From Fallopia convolvulus (Eukaryota > Streptophyta > Magnoliopsida > Caryophyllales > Polygonaceae), in the NCBI GenBank assembly GCA_964016875.1, contig OZ024720.1, positions 19,704,242-19,768,241 on the forward strand: a DNA stretch of 64,000 bases, given 5' to 3'. A program made the position numbers and the translations under genes. This document shows, one piece after another, positions 35,377 to 47,090 of the stretch. Position 1 is the stretch's first letter. Each line of letters starts with the position of its first letter. A model generated the notes under the pieces. The model did not search any database. It had not been told where the DNA came from and saw only the letters and a program-made list of their open reading frames with translations.

Positions 35377-36918
35377 TGATAGCTCGCATTTAGGTAGTGT
35401 TTAGGACGCATATTTATGTTTAATTTGCACGGTTTTAGCTTAGTTTAGCTTAGTTTCTAGGTTTTTAGGTTTTCTAGGAAATTCGGGTTTTGCGCTTGTT
35501 TTGTTCGGTTTTGCAGATCTTTAGGTAAACAAGCATGGACGGGATGGATCTTAGATGATTGTGGAGGATAAAGATGAGGCTTAAAGTGGTGCAAGTGAAG
35601 ATTGGAAGAGTTAAGGCCCAAGAGCTTGCGTGAGAAGAACGCTTAAATTCGGGTCATGCATTGGAGTCTTATTTTGACACCTCTATCTTGCAATGCTTGG
35701 TTTGGGAGCTATAGTGCTCGTATGAATCTGAATTTGGTATCAATGGAAAGCTAACTCGAAGAGCTACAATTCATATTTTTACTCCGAGTCCAAATTCCAA
35801 CTCTAAGGGGGTCAAAACAGCCTCTGAAGTGTTACTAAAGTTGTTGCACGCAAAGCGCGGGCAAAGTAGGCAGAGCGCCCCCGCGCTCTGGGAGGACCAA
35901 ACTGCGCTCCGGCGCGTTTGTGCGACGCTGACTTGGGCTTCGGGTGATCTTATGGGCCGACTCTAATATTTCTTTTGGATATTTTTAGACATAATATAAA
36001 TACTTTCTCTAGGTTTTATTGGGATTATGCTATCTGTTACTTATGTTCTAAGTTTGATTGAATTTGGAGATTTGTGGGAGACAAACCCTAGTTTTGCAAT
36101 TGAAGATCAATTGGACTTTTGTAAGTTTGATTTCTCTTTAATGTCGATTTCTAGCTAAATTTCCCATGTCCAACTAGTTAGTTGAAGTTGTATGCATGAT
36201 TGTTTGTGAGATTTGAATTATTTTAGTTTGCCTTGACTAGATTGAATCTCTCCATGCTTAATTGATTAAATTCACTTAAGATTAGTATAGATTGGCCACC
36301 TATTCTACTTCTAGGTTGAATTATAACTAGAATAATTAAATAGACGGTGAAATTTGATTATTCAAGGATGAATCCTTTGATTAAACTTAAAGACGGTGTA
36401 TATTAAGGTTAATCAAAGACGGAGAATTTAATCACAAGATTTCGTGAACAGACGGTGGAATTCATGAATATTGTTTCTATTGAATGCTTTGAACTTAATT
36501 GCATGATCAACTTGACATAGAAGGTTTTCTAGGTTAATTGATTAAAAGGTTGTTAAAGACGGGGTATATTAACAACCACAATAAGCTTGAATTCATAAAT
36601 TCACAATAGATTAGTCAAGGGAAATTGAAATAAGGATAATCGATTATCAAAACTCATGTATGCAATGGATACGAAACTAGTTGGACGCTTTTCTCCATAT
36701 TTGAATCTCAACTTACTTTACTTGTTTAGTTTTAATTAGTTTAAGTACTTAGATTTTAGTTTATAATCACAAAAAAAAACCTTTCTGCTTAGTAATATTA
36801 TATAAATACGAATAATCTGAGTCCTTGTGGGTTCGACCCTTGCTTCCACTATACTTAGGTTAGGAAGTTAGGAATTTTCTTTGGCAGTGCTTTTATAGCG
36901 ACGTAAAAGTGCTCGTCA
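35377..36918 (+). repeat. Element D 5' LTR
   Basis: TGATAGCTCGCATTTAGG start and GTGCTCGTCA end. A GC-rich island with hairpin AGAGCGCCCCCGCGCTCT lies at about 35871-35890, and the TATA-like TAATATAAATAC at 35992-36003. Confidence 0.93.
35848..35933 (+). promoter_or_regulatory. GC-rich palindromic island upstream of D LTR TATA box
   Basis: Contains AAAGCGCGG, AGAGCGCCCCCGCGCTCT and TGCGCTCCGGCGCG in about 85 bp of AT-rich LTR, 60-140 bp before the TATA-like box. The same island is in the 3' LTR at about 39930-40015. Confidence 0.55.
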
Positions 36919-36922
36919 AATT

Positions 36923-36940
36923 TGGCGCCGTTGCCGGGGA
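36923..36940 (+). promoter_or_regulatory. Primer-binding site of element D
   Basis: TGGCGCCGTTGCCGGGGA, complementary to the 3' end of plant tRNA-Asp, four bases after the 5' LTR. Confidence 0.94.
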
Positions 36941-37031
36941 CTCGGCTATTTATTTGTGTTTACTTAGTATTACTATTTTTTTTGGTGTTGTGAACCTATC
37001 TTACGGTTCATAACACCCGTGCTACTGATCC

Positions 37032-37829
37032 ATGGCTATGTTTGTATGTAGACAACTACAGGATGAATATTTTCATGAGTATTTTGCTAGAGTACAACAA
37101 AAGATTCATGAATATGGTACTTTGTTGGGTTATTATCCATGTGAGAGAGAATTATGTGAATGCATCCTAGACGGTTTAAATTCTCAGACTCGAGGGCTTG
37201 CAGAGTACATGAGCAATTATAGGCTTTGGTGTATGGAACCAGAAGAGTGTTGGGATTTCTTTTGCTACTTGAGCTATCAATGTATGCTAGTCGAATTATC
37301 TCCACCAATTCCCTATCCAATTATGGGAGAGGTTGCATTGGAATCAAATCCCCTTGAGTTAGTAACCCAAGTGCAAGTTGAGGAGGAATCTGCTAGAGTT
37401 GAGTTGGGTTATGAGGATGACTTTAATGTCCAATATGATTTTGTTCCTATAATTCAACTTGAAGAGAGCACCAAGGAGCCAAGTTTAATCCCTTTTGACA
37501 TGGAGAAGCCTATAGTACCAAGTGAGTTTAAGGTTGGTACAAGAGAATACTCACAATTCATCTTAGAGGAAAGTGGTGATGGTGACAAGTACTTTGACCC
37601 ATACTGTAAGTATTTTATGACATCACCACTTGTGTTGAATTTTTTTGAGCATATGCCATCTCATGAAAATTGGGCACACACGTTTGATAAATTAAAACGG
37701 TCTTTGAAAGTTATATTATGCATCTTTAATTTATCATTGTGTTACTTATGCTTTTCTGAGATGTGTGCACAGGGGTTTGACAGGTTGCTAAGGGCATTGA
37801 CTATGTCTAATCTTGTCAATTCATGCTAA
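37032..37829 (+). CDS. Gag-relic plus conserved unknown domain, element D
   Basis: 265 codons. Residues 10-95 (YFARVQQKIHEYG, ILDGLNSQTRG, MEPEECWDFFCYL) fit the end of a retrotransposon gag capsid region, where F/YW-x-RF, GL-x-x-TR and an E-rich helix are usual. The rest does not look like gag. GYEDDFNVQYDF (about residue 130) and YCKYFMTSPLVLN, FEHMPSHENWAHTFDKLKR (about 195-225) match the ORF of element C. Near the end a hydrophobic stretch (VILCIFNLSLCYLC) could be a membrane segment or read-on into non-coding DNA. No zinc knuckle or protease is seen. Function is unknown. Confidence 0.6.
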   Translation: MAMFVCRQLQDEYFHEYFARVQQKIHEYGTLLGYYPCERELCECILDGLNSQTRGLAEYMSNYRLWCMEPEECWDFFCYLSYQCMLVELSPPIPYPIMGEVALESNPLELVTQVQVEEESARVELGYEDDFNVQYDFVPIIQLEESTKEPSLIPFDMEKPIVPSEFKVGTREYSQFILEESGDGDKYFDPYCKYFMTSPLVLNFFEHMPSHENWAHTFDKLKRSLKVILCIFNLSLCYLCFSEMCAQGFDRLLRALTMSNLVNSC

Positions 37830-37837
37830 GAGTCAAG

Positions 37838-37877
37838 TTAATGACGTTAAGCAAGCGATTCTTGGGAGGCAACCCAA
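37838..37877 (+). other. Conserved motif normally following pol, here right after the ORF
   Basis: AATGACGTTAAGCAAGCGAT, then TCTTGGGAGGCAACCC. In element A the same kind of motif follows integrase. Its place here marks the pol deletion. Confidence 0.7.
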
Positions 37878-39458
37878 GGTTTAGAGTAGTTTTGTTTTTC
37901 AGTTATAATCTTTTGCTTTTTAGTTAGTTTTGTGTGTGCGTTAGATATCCCAGGTCTGAAGATTGATAACCCGAAGAACCACCACCGTCGGATTTCCCGC
38001 CGCATTACCCGGATAACTAGAGTTTTGTGAGTATTTCTTTTTCCCGTTCTTTTTACTATACTTTGGGGACAAAGTATGTTTTAAGCATGGGGGAAGGGAA
38101 TTACTTTTGCATTGCATATAGTTGCATTAGATTAGGTCATATTTAAAATTTTTGCATGCATTGCTTTAAAATGAAAAATGAAAAAAATCAGAAAAATTTG
38201 AAAAAAAATACAGAAATATCGCATTTAGGTTCTTATTTCCCCATTGTTTGTTTCCTCTTGTGTTTCAATGCTAAGTATAAGTTCTAACCCATGATTTGCA
38301 TGATATGTTGAAGTTGATATGATATAAGCATGATCATTGATTAATTGCCTTAATTATAGGATGGAGCATGTATTTAGCTTAAGTATTTGATTCATTCTGA
38401 AGTTCTAGACAACAATTAGCCTTGTGAGATATTTTTTTTTTGGCCTTTAATGATATATTTGTTCTCTATATTTCTTGAGTGTATCACCATGATTATCTAG
38501 CTCTAGAACTTGCGTTATGACTCTTTGTCAAGAATGCTTTATATGATTGAATACATAACATTAAAATGATTGAGGCAATGTTTCTTATAAGCCTATTATT
38601 TCCCTTCCTACCTTACAAGATCCATGTTCTTGACACCCTTATTTCTTTTGAGCTTGAAGCCTATTTTTGATAGCTCCACAAAATTTTCCTAGCCTAAAAA
38701 GCTTGACCCATAATCCGGGATTTAAGACTTTAGGTTGTGATTGTGTTTTGTGTGAGTTTGATGTAAGTATGGGGGAGTTAGAAGAAAAGGAGGAAAAGGG
38801 AATAAAACTCTTGTGTGTAAAGTGAAAAAAAATGAAGATGAAAGTATGTTGCAAAGCAAAGAAAAAGTTGAATACAATTGTTAGTAGTCTTCATAACAGC
38901 AAAGAAAGAGTTGAAGAAGAGACAAAAGAAAGAAAAAAAAGAAACAAAAAGCTTGAAAGTGTTAATGGAGTTGGTAAAAGAAGGTGGGAAGTGTTGTAAG
39001 AAGAAGTGTGTTGAATTTTGGGTTAGAATTAGTTCTTTATCTCGGATTTAGCACCACAGGCCAAATATTATCCATTCCAAGTTTCTCTTTACCTTGGCCC
39101 CATTACAAGCCTTAAAAAGACCTCATGATTTTTGTTATGTGTTTGATCCCCAGCGGTGGAGATTTAGTACGCTGATGCAAGCTTATGGTAGTCTAGTTTT
39201 CATGGTTGATTTTGAGTGAAACACGTCCTTAAACACTTGAGAGCTTGAGTGCAAACACATTTATCTTGGTTAGGTCTAGAATAGATGAATGGTCTTTACT
39301 TTTTGCTTGTGATAATGCATGCTGAGAAGTCTTGGTCGGATTTTGATTATATGTGAAATGCTTGTTTGATTTGAGATGGATGTATGATTGCATTTCTGTG
39401 GTGTGTTTTGGATTTATGTCTTGCTTGAGGACAAGCAAGGTTCAAGCATGGGGGAATT
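37878..39458 (+). other. Element D 3' non-coding region and purine tract
   Basis: No gene. It matches B and C blocks: GGGGACAAAGTATGTTTTAA (38060), the GCATGATCATTGATT area, the AGCTTGAAGCCTATTTTTGA area (38650), and TTGAGGACAAGCAAGG near 39425. It ends in AAGCATGGGGGAATT (39444-39458), the tract that would prime plus-strand DNA. Confidence 0.82.
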
Positions 39459-40999
39459 TGATAGCTAGCATTTAGGTAGTGTTTAGGACTCATATTTATG
39501 TTTAATTTGCATGGTTTTAGCTTAGTTTAGCTTAGTTTCTACGTTTTTAGGTTTTCTAGGAAATTCGGGTTTTGCGCTTGTTTTGTTCGGTTTTGCAGAT
39601 CTTTAGGTAAACAAGCATGGACGGGATGGATCTTAGATGATTGTGGAGGATCAAGATGAGGCTTAAAGTGGTGCAAGTGAAGATTGGAAGAGTTAAGGCC
39701 CAAGAGCTTGTGTGAGAAGAACGCTTAAATTCGGGTCATGCATTGGAGTCTTATTTTGACACCTCTAACTTGCAATCTTGGTTTGGGAGCTATAGTGCTC
39801 GGATGAAGCTGAATTTAGTATCAATGGAAAGCTAACTCGAAGAGCTACAATTCATATTTTTACTCCGAGTCCAAATTCCAACTCGTAGGGGGTCAAAACA
39901 ACCTCTGAAGTGTCACTAAAGTTGATGCACGCAAAGCGCGGACAAAGTAGGCAGAGCGCCCCCGCGCTCTGGGAGGACCAAACCGCGCTCCGGCGCGTTT
40001 GTGCGACGCTGACTTGGGCTTCGGGTGATTTTATGGGCCGACTCTAATATTTCTTTGGGATATTTTTAGACATAATATAAATACTTCATTTAGGTTTTAT
40101 TGGGATTATGCTATCTTTTACTTATGTTCTAAGTTTGATTGAATTTGGAGATTTGTGGGAGACAAACCCTAGTTTTGAAATTGAAGATCAATTGGACTTT
40201 TGTAAGTTTGATTTCTCTTTAATGTCGATTTCTAGCTAAATTTCCCATGTCCAACTAGTTAGTTGAAGTTGTGTGAATGATTGTTTGTGAGATTTGAATT
40301 ATTTTAGTTTGCCTTGACTAGATTGAATCTCTCCATGCTTAATTGATTAAATTCACTTAAGATTAGTATAGATTGGCCACCTATTCTACTTCTAGGTTGA
40401 ATTATAACTAGAATAATTAAATAGACGGTGAAATTTGATTATTCAAGGATGAATCCTTTGATTAAACTTAAAGACGGTGTATATTAAGGTTAATCAAAGA
40501 CGGAGAATTTAATCACAAGATTTCGTGAATAGACGGTGGAATTCATGATTATTGTTTCTATTGAATGCTTTGAACTTAATTGCATGATCAACTTGACATA
40601 GAAGGTTTTCTAGGTTAATTGATTAAAAGGTTGTTAAAGACGGGGTATATTAACAACCACAATAAGCTTGAATTCATAAATTCACAATAGATTAGTCAAG
40701 GGAAATTGAAATAAGGATAATCGATGATCAAAACTCAAGTATGCAATGGATACGAAACTAGATGGACGCTTTTCTCCATATTTGAATCTCAACTTACTTT
40801 ACTTGTTTAGTTTTAATTAGTTTAAGTACTTATATTTTAGTTTATAATCACAAAAATCCCCCTTTCTGCTTAGTAATATTATATAAATACGAATAATCTG
40901 AGTCCTTGTGGGTTCGACCCTTGCTTCCACTATACTTAGGTTAGAAAGTTAGGAATTTTCTTTGTCAGTGCTTTTATAGAGACGTAAAAGTGCTCGTCA
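39459..40999 (+). repeat. Element D 3' LTR
   Basis: TGATAGCTAGCATTTAGG to GTGCTCGTCA, collinear with the 5' LTR. It is followed by AAGGC (41000-41004). Confidence 0.93.
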
Positions 41000-41830
41000 A
41001 AGGCTATAGGCACAAAATTGAAGTTTAGCACAACTTTCCATCCTAAAACCGATGGTCAATCGAAAAGGACCATCCAAATCGTTGAAGATATGTTTCGAGC
41101 CTGTGCGCTAGACCGCACAACGAGTTGGGAGGACAACCTGAATATTATAGAATTCACCTACAACAACAAATTGGCATTCCACCATCAAGATGGCTCCTTT
41201 CGAGGCCTTGTACGGCCAGAAATGTCGTTCTCCGCTCTGTTGGGACGACAACGTCGACAAGATACTTCTCGGACTAGAGCTAGTGGAAAGGACTGCCTCA
41301 GAGGTTGCCCTCATCCGTCAAAGAATGATTGACTGCTCAGAGTCGACAAAAATCATATGCAGACTTGAAGAGAAGAGACATCAAGTTCATAGTAGGAGAC
41401 AAGGTTTTGCCAAAATATCGCCCTCGAAAGGCGTGTTCCGCTTTAAAAAGCGAGGCAAACTTAACCCTCGATATGTAGGACCCTTTGAGATCCTAGAAAG
41501 AATCGGCAACCTAGCTTATCGGGTTGGCTTACCACCGTCAACTGACCCCGTTCATAACATGTTCCACGTGTCACTTCTAGGAAGTATGTGCCGAAGAATC
41601 CCACGTAATCAATTTTGACGACGTCAGAGTCCAATCGGGTGTCATTTATGAGGAGAGACCGCTGAAAATAGTAGAGCAGTGAGTAAAGCAGCTACGCAAC
41701 AAAGAAGTACCTTTAGTTCGGGTACTTTGGTCCAAAGATGGCGATGAAGATACAACTTAGGAAACTTGGGAAAACCGAGCAAGACATGCAAATACGTTTT
41801 TCCTAATTAATGTCGTCATAAGCACGACTA
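41000..41830 (+). pseudogene. Element E pol, second part: integrase C-terminal and chromodomain-like end
   Basis: Resumes the integrase after element D: FHPKTDGQSKRTIQ (41036 on, with the third acidic residue missing or shifted), then after a frameshift MAPFEALYGQKCRSPL (41190), RYVGPFEILERIG, LAYRVGLPP and NMFHVSLL. A frame change near 41585 leads to GVIYEERPLKIVEQ, a TGA near 41682, then VKQLRNKEVPLVRVLW and ETWEN, which resembles the chromodomain-type tail of Tekay/Del elements. Several breaks make it non-functional. Confidence 0.84.
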
Positions 41831-43632
41831 GTATTGTCCTTTAAGGGGGTACTAGACCCCGTAATGTCCTCGCAGTGTGAGTTCGGTAGCTATCCTTCCT
41901 ATCCGAGTTTAATCTTCGTAATCATATTAGTTTTGCCCTTAAGGCGCTTTTGTATCGCAGCGGTCGTTGAAATGTCGAACCCTGCCGGAGACACTCTTCC
42001 TCGCAAGGGTGTCCCCTTCTGAAATCTAGACTACGTTTATGGACTATCATATTATATCCTTAAGTGTTGAACCCTCGACCTTGTTGCATCGTTAGCTTAA
42101 GGAAAGAGAAAGTTCGAGCTAAACCCTGATTTAACTTTATGACATATTCATTATACCACTAAGTCCGCCACAAAATGATATACCTGAATTGTAATTATAA
42201 GTTTATAAATGAAAAGTTCAATATAGATTCATGGTGGCGAATAAGAGTGGACTTCTACCTCCCATCTTGGCCACATGGTAGAGGTAGGACTCCAGGTCTT
42301 ATTCCTATGAAAATATACAGTTTAGGCGACTGTATTGGATATAGTTCCCCGATACTGATCACATAGGTGGAACTAACCACGCAGTCCCTCGAGTTTGCCC
42401 ACGAAAAACTACATTTTTATAAATACTGTAAAAAGAATAATATAAATGGACGCTCGAACCACTTCTCGGTAGTATTATATACTCGATTACGACATCGTAA
42501 AGATGGTTACTCCCTCATGGGAGATAGCCATCACATACCCTTATAGTAACTCCTTTAGAAATCGCAACTCGAGATTCTTCTTCCAAAGCATGTCCCTTGC
42601 TCTTTCAAAAACTTCGAATTCATTTCGAAAGTTATTGAATATCCATCACAAAAGAATTCTTCCGCAATGACTCTATTATATAAGTATAGAACGGGCAAGG
42701 AAACTGGCAGTGTTTCCAAGATAGATAGTTGTTGCCATGGATCATAGTGCATTGGCCATGACGCGGGAAGTAGTACGTACATTGGTTCAGAGGCCCCAGT
42801 GCAGCTCTCAAAGGTGAAGATCTTTTGTCAAGGGCTCAAGCGCAAAGAATTCGATCCAATCTGTCTAAGACCGGCAGGGAGAAAAAGATCCTCGCAGGCA
42901 AGAAGAAGGCGGTTGGGGTCAGACTCGATTGGAATGAGTTTACAGGAAGGTATCAAAATGGGAATTGAATTACGACGTACATAACAGAGTAGGAATTGAA
43001 TGCTGCTATTGAAAGGGCTGCGACTCTTGAACAATTTATACATACCACACAGTTACAGGGGAAGATCCTACTATTTAGGGTTTGGAGAAAAAGGAAGTCT
43101 TACATGTTTAGAAAGAAATCCCATCCCTGTGGGTCCCTCTATAGGACTGAAAACGATCGCTATAGAATACGCCTAAACAACCATAATCAAAGCCCGAAGA
43201 TGAAGCGAGTACTAAGGCGGAGTCATTTTCTTACTCGCTTCCTAGAAACAATTAAGCGCTCGTTTCAGTTAGGATGCTTACTCTATAAGCAGTGCAACTT
43301 TTATTTGGGATAGTCAACCTAGCACTTTCGTAGGTATGACTAAAATTAATAAATAAACCATTTCTATTTCTTGATTTCGTTAGACCCCATAAGTTCAACG
43401 ATAAGAATCTTTTTACGGAATACTAAGTTAGCGATTCCTTAAGAAGAAGGTGCAATAGTAACTCTCCTACTCGTATAGTTGCTCTAAATAAAGAACGAAA
43501 TGTTCTTTAAGGGGGTACTAGACCCTTTATTGTTTCCTCACGGTTGTTAGTCGCTACCTTCCGTGCTAACCTTGTATCGCCCTAAGAATTTCCTAGTTTC
43601 GGGGACGAAACTAATTTTTAAGGCGGTACTAT
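41831..43632 (+). other. Element E 3' internal segment
   Basis: No protein family recognised. TTTAAGGGGGTACTAGACC occurs at 41841 and again at 43506 (and 27250), a repeated purine-tract-like sequence. 42730-43632 is duplicated at 26473-27376. The frames of 61, 71 and 105 codons here are not convincing. Confidence 0.6.
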
Positions 43633-46600
43633 TGTAATATCCGCAATATTCCATGGTTTTAAAACCAAATATAATATTTATTTATTTTATATAATTTTGT
43701 TCTCTATGTAAAAGGGAATTTTTAATATATATAATAACCCTTAGTTTCTCTTGAAAAAGAGATTATTAAGTAAAATTAAACTAAATAAAATTCAAGAATT
43801 TGATAATGAGGGTTATGAATAAATAAAAGCATTTGAATAAAAATAATTCATAATTTCGGGTTTAGTAGATAAAAAGAGGTACAACAAGTTAGTGAAAATA
43901 CATAAAAATTCAATAAAAAGAATGCAAGAGCCGAGACTTGAACTCGAGACCTCTTGCAACTCACTCCACACGCCTCCTCTCCATTCCGCTAGACCAAGTG
44001 AACTTCCTTGCAATTTACCCCACTCCTTTAATTTTATAACAATTTTAGCCTTCTTCTTCTTCAAACAAGTCAAAGAAGTGTGATTGATGTGACACTCTTT
44101 CAATGCATGCCCATGGAAGCTTCTCTTCCTTCTCCTTAGCTTGCAAGACACCCTTGATTACATCACCCTCCATCACCCTTGAAGAAGCACACATTTGACC
44201 AATGGAAGAACACCTCCTCCTCCTCCATTGGTGCAACCACCATGACTTGGATCCATAGCCCCTCCAAATTGCCTATATAAAGGGCCTTCTATCCTCCTTA
44301 GCAACTCTTTCTCCTCCTTCTTGCTAAAGTTGCTCTTTAGTGCCCCAAAAATCAGCCTCTTCTAGATCAATTCTCCATCCCAAAACACCACCAAAAATTC
44401 CCTCTCCCTCCCTTAGGAAACCGCCGGCGACACCCTTGCCCCGCCTGCCACCGCGCGCGCCGCCGACGCCTTCGCAGGAGCACCACCGAGCCCTCGTCGT
44501 CCCTGCCTGGTTGCGCCGCCGGCCTCTCCCCTGCCTCTTCCCTACATTTTGTATTTTACAAAAATCAGTATAATCCTAAATCCTACTTTTATTTATTTAA
44601 ATTATGTATTTATAAAAATATATTAGTTCTTTTATGATTGTTAGAAATAATAGTGGAATCAAATAAGAAATTTTTGGGATATTTATATTAGGTGTAAGAT
44701 CATGTTAGTTGAATGATAGAAACAAATTAAAGTTACTAGGGTAAATAAACCTTATCAAAAATATTTAAATTGTTATAGTATTTATTAAAGGCATGCTCTC
44801 TACATAATATTAAAGGACTTTTTATAAAATAAATATAGCATATGAGGTTAGTTATTAATATTAAAAATGTCATCTTTATAAAAGGAGTAAGATTTCTAGA
44901 AGATAAAAATTGTTGCATGTCTCAAACTTTAGAGAATATCATGTTATATGAATTTAATTATAATAATGATAGATATATTAAACAAAGTCATTAATTAATA
45001 CAATATAAAGTTTAACATGACACTAAGTGTAAAAGTTACTACAAGATATAAGCTTTTGTTATAATATGATAAATGTGACAATAAATTAATATGTAATATA
45101 TGTTATTATATGGTTAGTTATAATGTATGGTAGTAATGATAAAATACCTATGACATATTATAAATATAATTATTCTAAATAAAATTGTAGAGAACCCTTA
45201 TTAAAACATTAGTACTAAAGTTGTGGTCATGGACTATAGTTTGATATTAGATATGGATTTTATAAAAGGATAATACTAATAATAGTTATAATACTAAAAT
45301 CATCCTTTAAGAAAAATAGTAAGTTTAATAACCTCTAAGTGTAGAGATTTATTACAAGACATAAGTTCTAAGTAAAATGTAAGAAGTATGATCTTATATT
45401 GATTTTATGATAATATATAGTTATAAGGATTACTTGCTTGAAAAGAAATAATTAAGATGGGGAAGAGATATTATTTTATAACTTAAAATATTATAATATT
45501 ATAAATATGAAGTAGGATATTATAAGCCATGATTATGTTTTTGCAAGACATGATGATATTATAGGTTATGATTAAAGATATTTTATAAGCCTTATAATAC
45601 AAAAGGATTATTTTAAATAGTATTTTTCGGGAATAAAAAGGATATTACAAAACCAAAATAGTAATGAAGGAACATTATTATTTTTAATAATCTTCTAAAT
45701 TATTACCATAATAATTTAGATTTCCGCTTCTCTTATAGAAGTATTATAAGAGAGAATCCAAGTTAAGAAGAAGCCATATGTATAAGCCGTTCGTAAATCC
45801 CGTGTCTTTAGGTCAGGATTCGTGCTCGAAGTTGCGAACCACATAATCCATCAAGAATCGATAGTACACGCATGTAAGCTAAGGCAAGTGGAATTTCCCC
45901 TTGCGATCTTTATACTTCATTCCGTAAAAATTCCCGATGTTGGGAACAAACTTGTATGCTTAAATAAAAATGAACCTAGGAAATATCGATTGCTAGAAAT
46001 AACGACCATTGTTAGCATAGCATGTTTTATATTCCTTTGTTAGGATTATATATGCTAGTGTGTGTGTTCTCTTGATTGATTACAATCTCGTTCAGAGATT
46101 TGCGTTGAATAAACTGTAAAGGGGTGCGGGTTAGTCGACGCCTCTATATAATCTTACTAAGTCGTACGTCCATACGACTTTCGGGATCATGATCTCCATC
46201 CGCTCCGATTGCAAGGAGGGATTGTGTGCACTCTAGCTAAGTGACGGGGAATTGAAGTTCTCCTTCGGGTGGCTCGGATTATCCGTGTCCCACCACTCTC
46301 TATTAAAAATCATTAACTAGATTGAATATCTTTCGTCACTAATTAAGATAAGTGCAAATGCACATTTAAGATACCAAAATCGGACCGGTCTCAAATGATC
46401 GATCCGGCTCTCGGTCCGCTTAAGGCGCGAGAGGTTTTCACTTGTATGAATTAATAAATGTTCCCAACATTTTATTGAAATCTTAGAGAAGTCTATAATC
46501 GAGTAGTTCTTCTATCGCTTTTCGAGTTATCTTTGCCTAAGATATACTCTTCTTTGAACCATTAAAAGCTCCACATAAACAAGCTTGATCGTATAGCCCC

Positions 46601-47090
46601 ATCGTAAACACAACCCTAATATCTCTTTCGACAATACTTGAAATTACCAAAATACCCTCGGGAAGTTCCATTGCCGCTTTCTTAGTCTCTTAGACTAATT
46701 CTTCTTTTCCGCATGTTTGCCTGGCATTCTATCGCCCCTCGCGAATTATGTCAGAATCTAGGAATCCCCATAAGGAGTGAAGTGAAGTGAAGACGAAGGA
46801 AGAACAAGGATTTTCAAGATGTACTTCGTTCATCATTTTGCTTTAGTTTCAATATCTTTCAAGGACAAGTTAGCTTCGCATTTAAATTTCCGAACAACTT
46901 TTTATTTGAAAACGATGTAAGATATTTGTAAGAACCAAGTCTCCCTCGGGAGCACCTTTTCTCACTATGTATTATGTTTCATTCCGCATTTATTTGTTCT
47001 ATATCATTCTAAAAGCCTTGGGTGACTTTAGACGGTAAAGTCTGAGGTCATTGGCGGTAATACCCAGTGTTGTAAAATAGGGGTGTTACA
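43633..47090 (+). repeat. Element E third LTR (about 3.46 kb)
   Basis: TGTAATATCC to GTGTTACA. TATA box TATATAAAG at 44274-44282, GC island 44340-44573, reverse tRNA-like boxes at 43932-43996. Followed by TSD AAATA. Confidence 0.9.

Larger units (their letters stand above)
35377..40999 (+). mobile_element. Element D: complete non-autonomous Athila-like element (5.6 kb)
   Basis: Two LTRs of 1542 and 1541 bp, a tRNA-Asp primer site, one ORF, a long non-coding 3' region, a purine tract, and a perfect 5-bp TSD AAGGC. No protease, RT, RNase H or integrase is encoded, so mobility would need proteins from another element. In the first 200 bp the LTRs differ at about five sites by eye, so the insertion is relatively recent but not brand new. 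It is the youngest of the nested LTR elements. Confidence 0.94.
26025..47090 (+). mobile_element. Element E: tandem chromovirus-type Ty3/gypsy (Tekay/Del-like)
   Basis: The order is partial LTR, 3' internal fragment, full LTR, primer-binding site, ORF, broken pol, 3' internal segment, full LTR. It is flanked by AAATA at 26020-26024 and 47091-47095, and joining the flanks restores the LTR of element C (GGAAATAAAAC). pol order and motifs, the initiator-Met primer site and a chromodomain-like end place it with chromoviruses of the Tekay/Del type, whose LTRs are long. Many stops and frameshifts show it is inactive. Element D is nested in the integrase. Confidence 0.88.
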
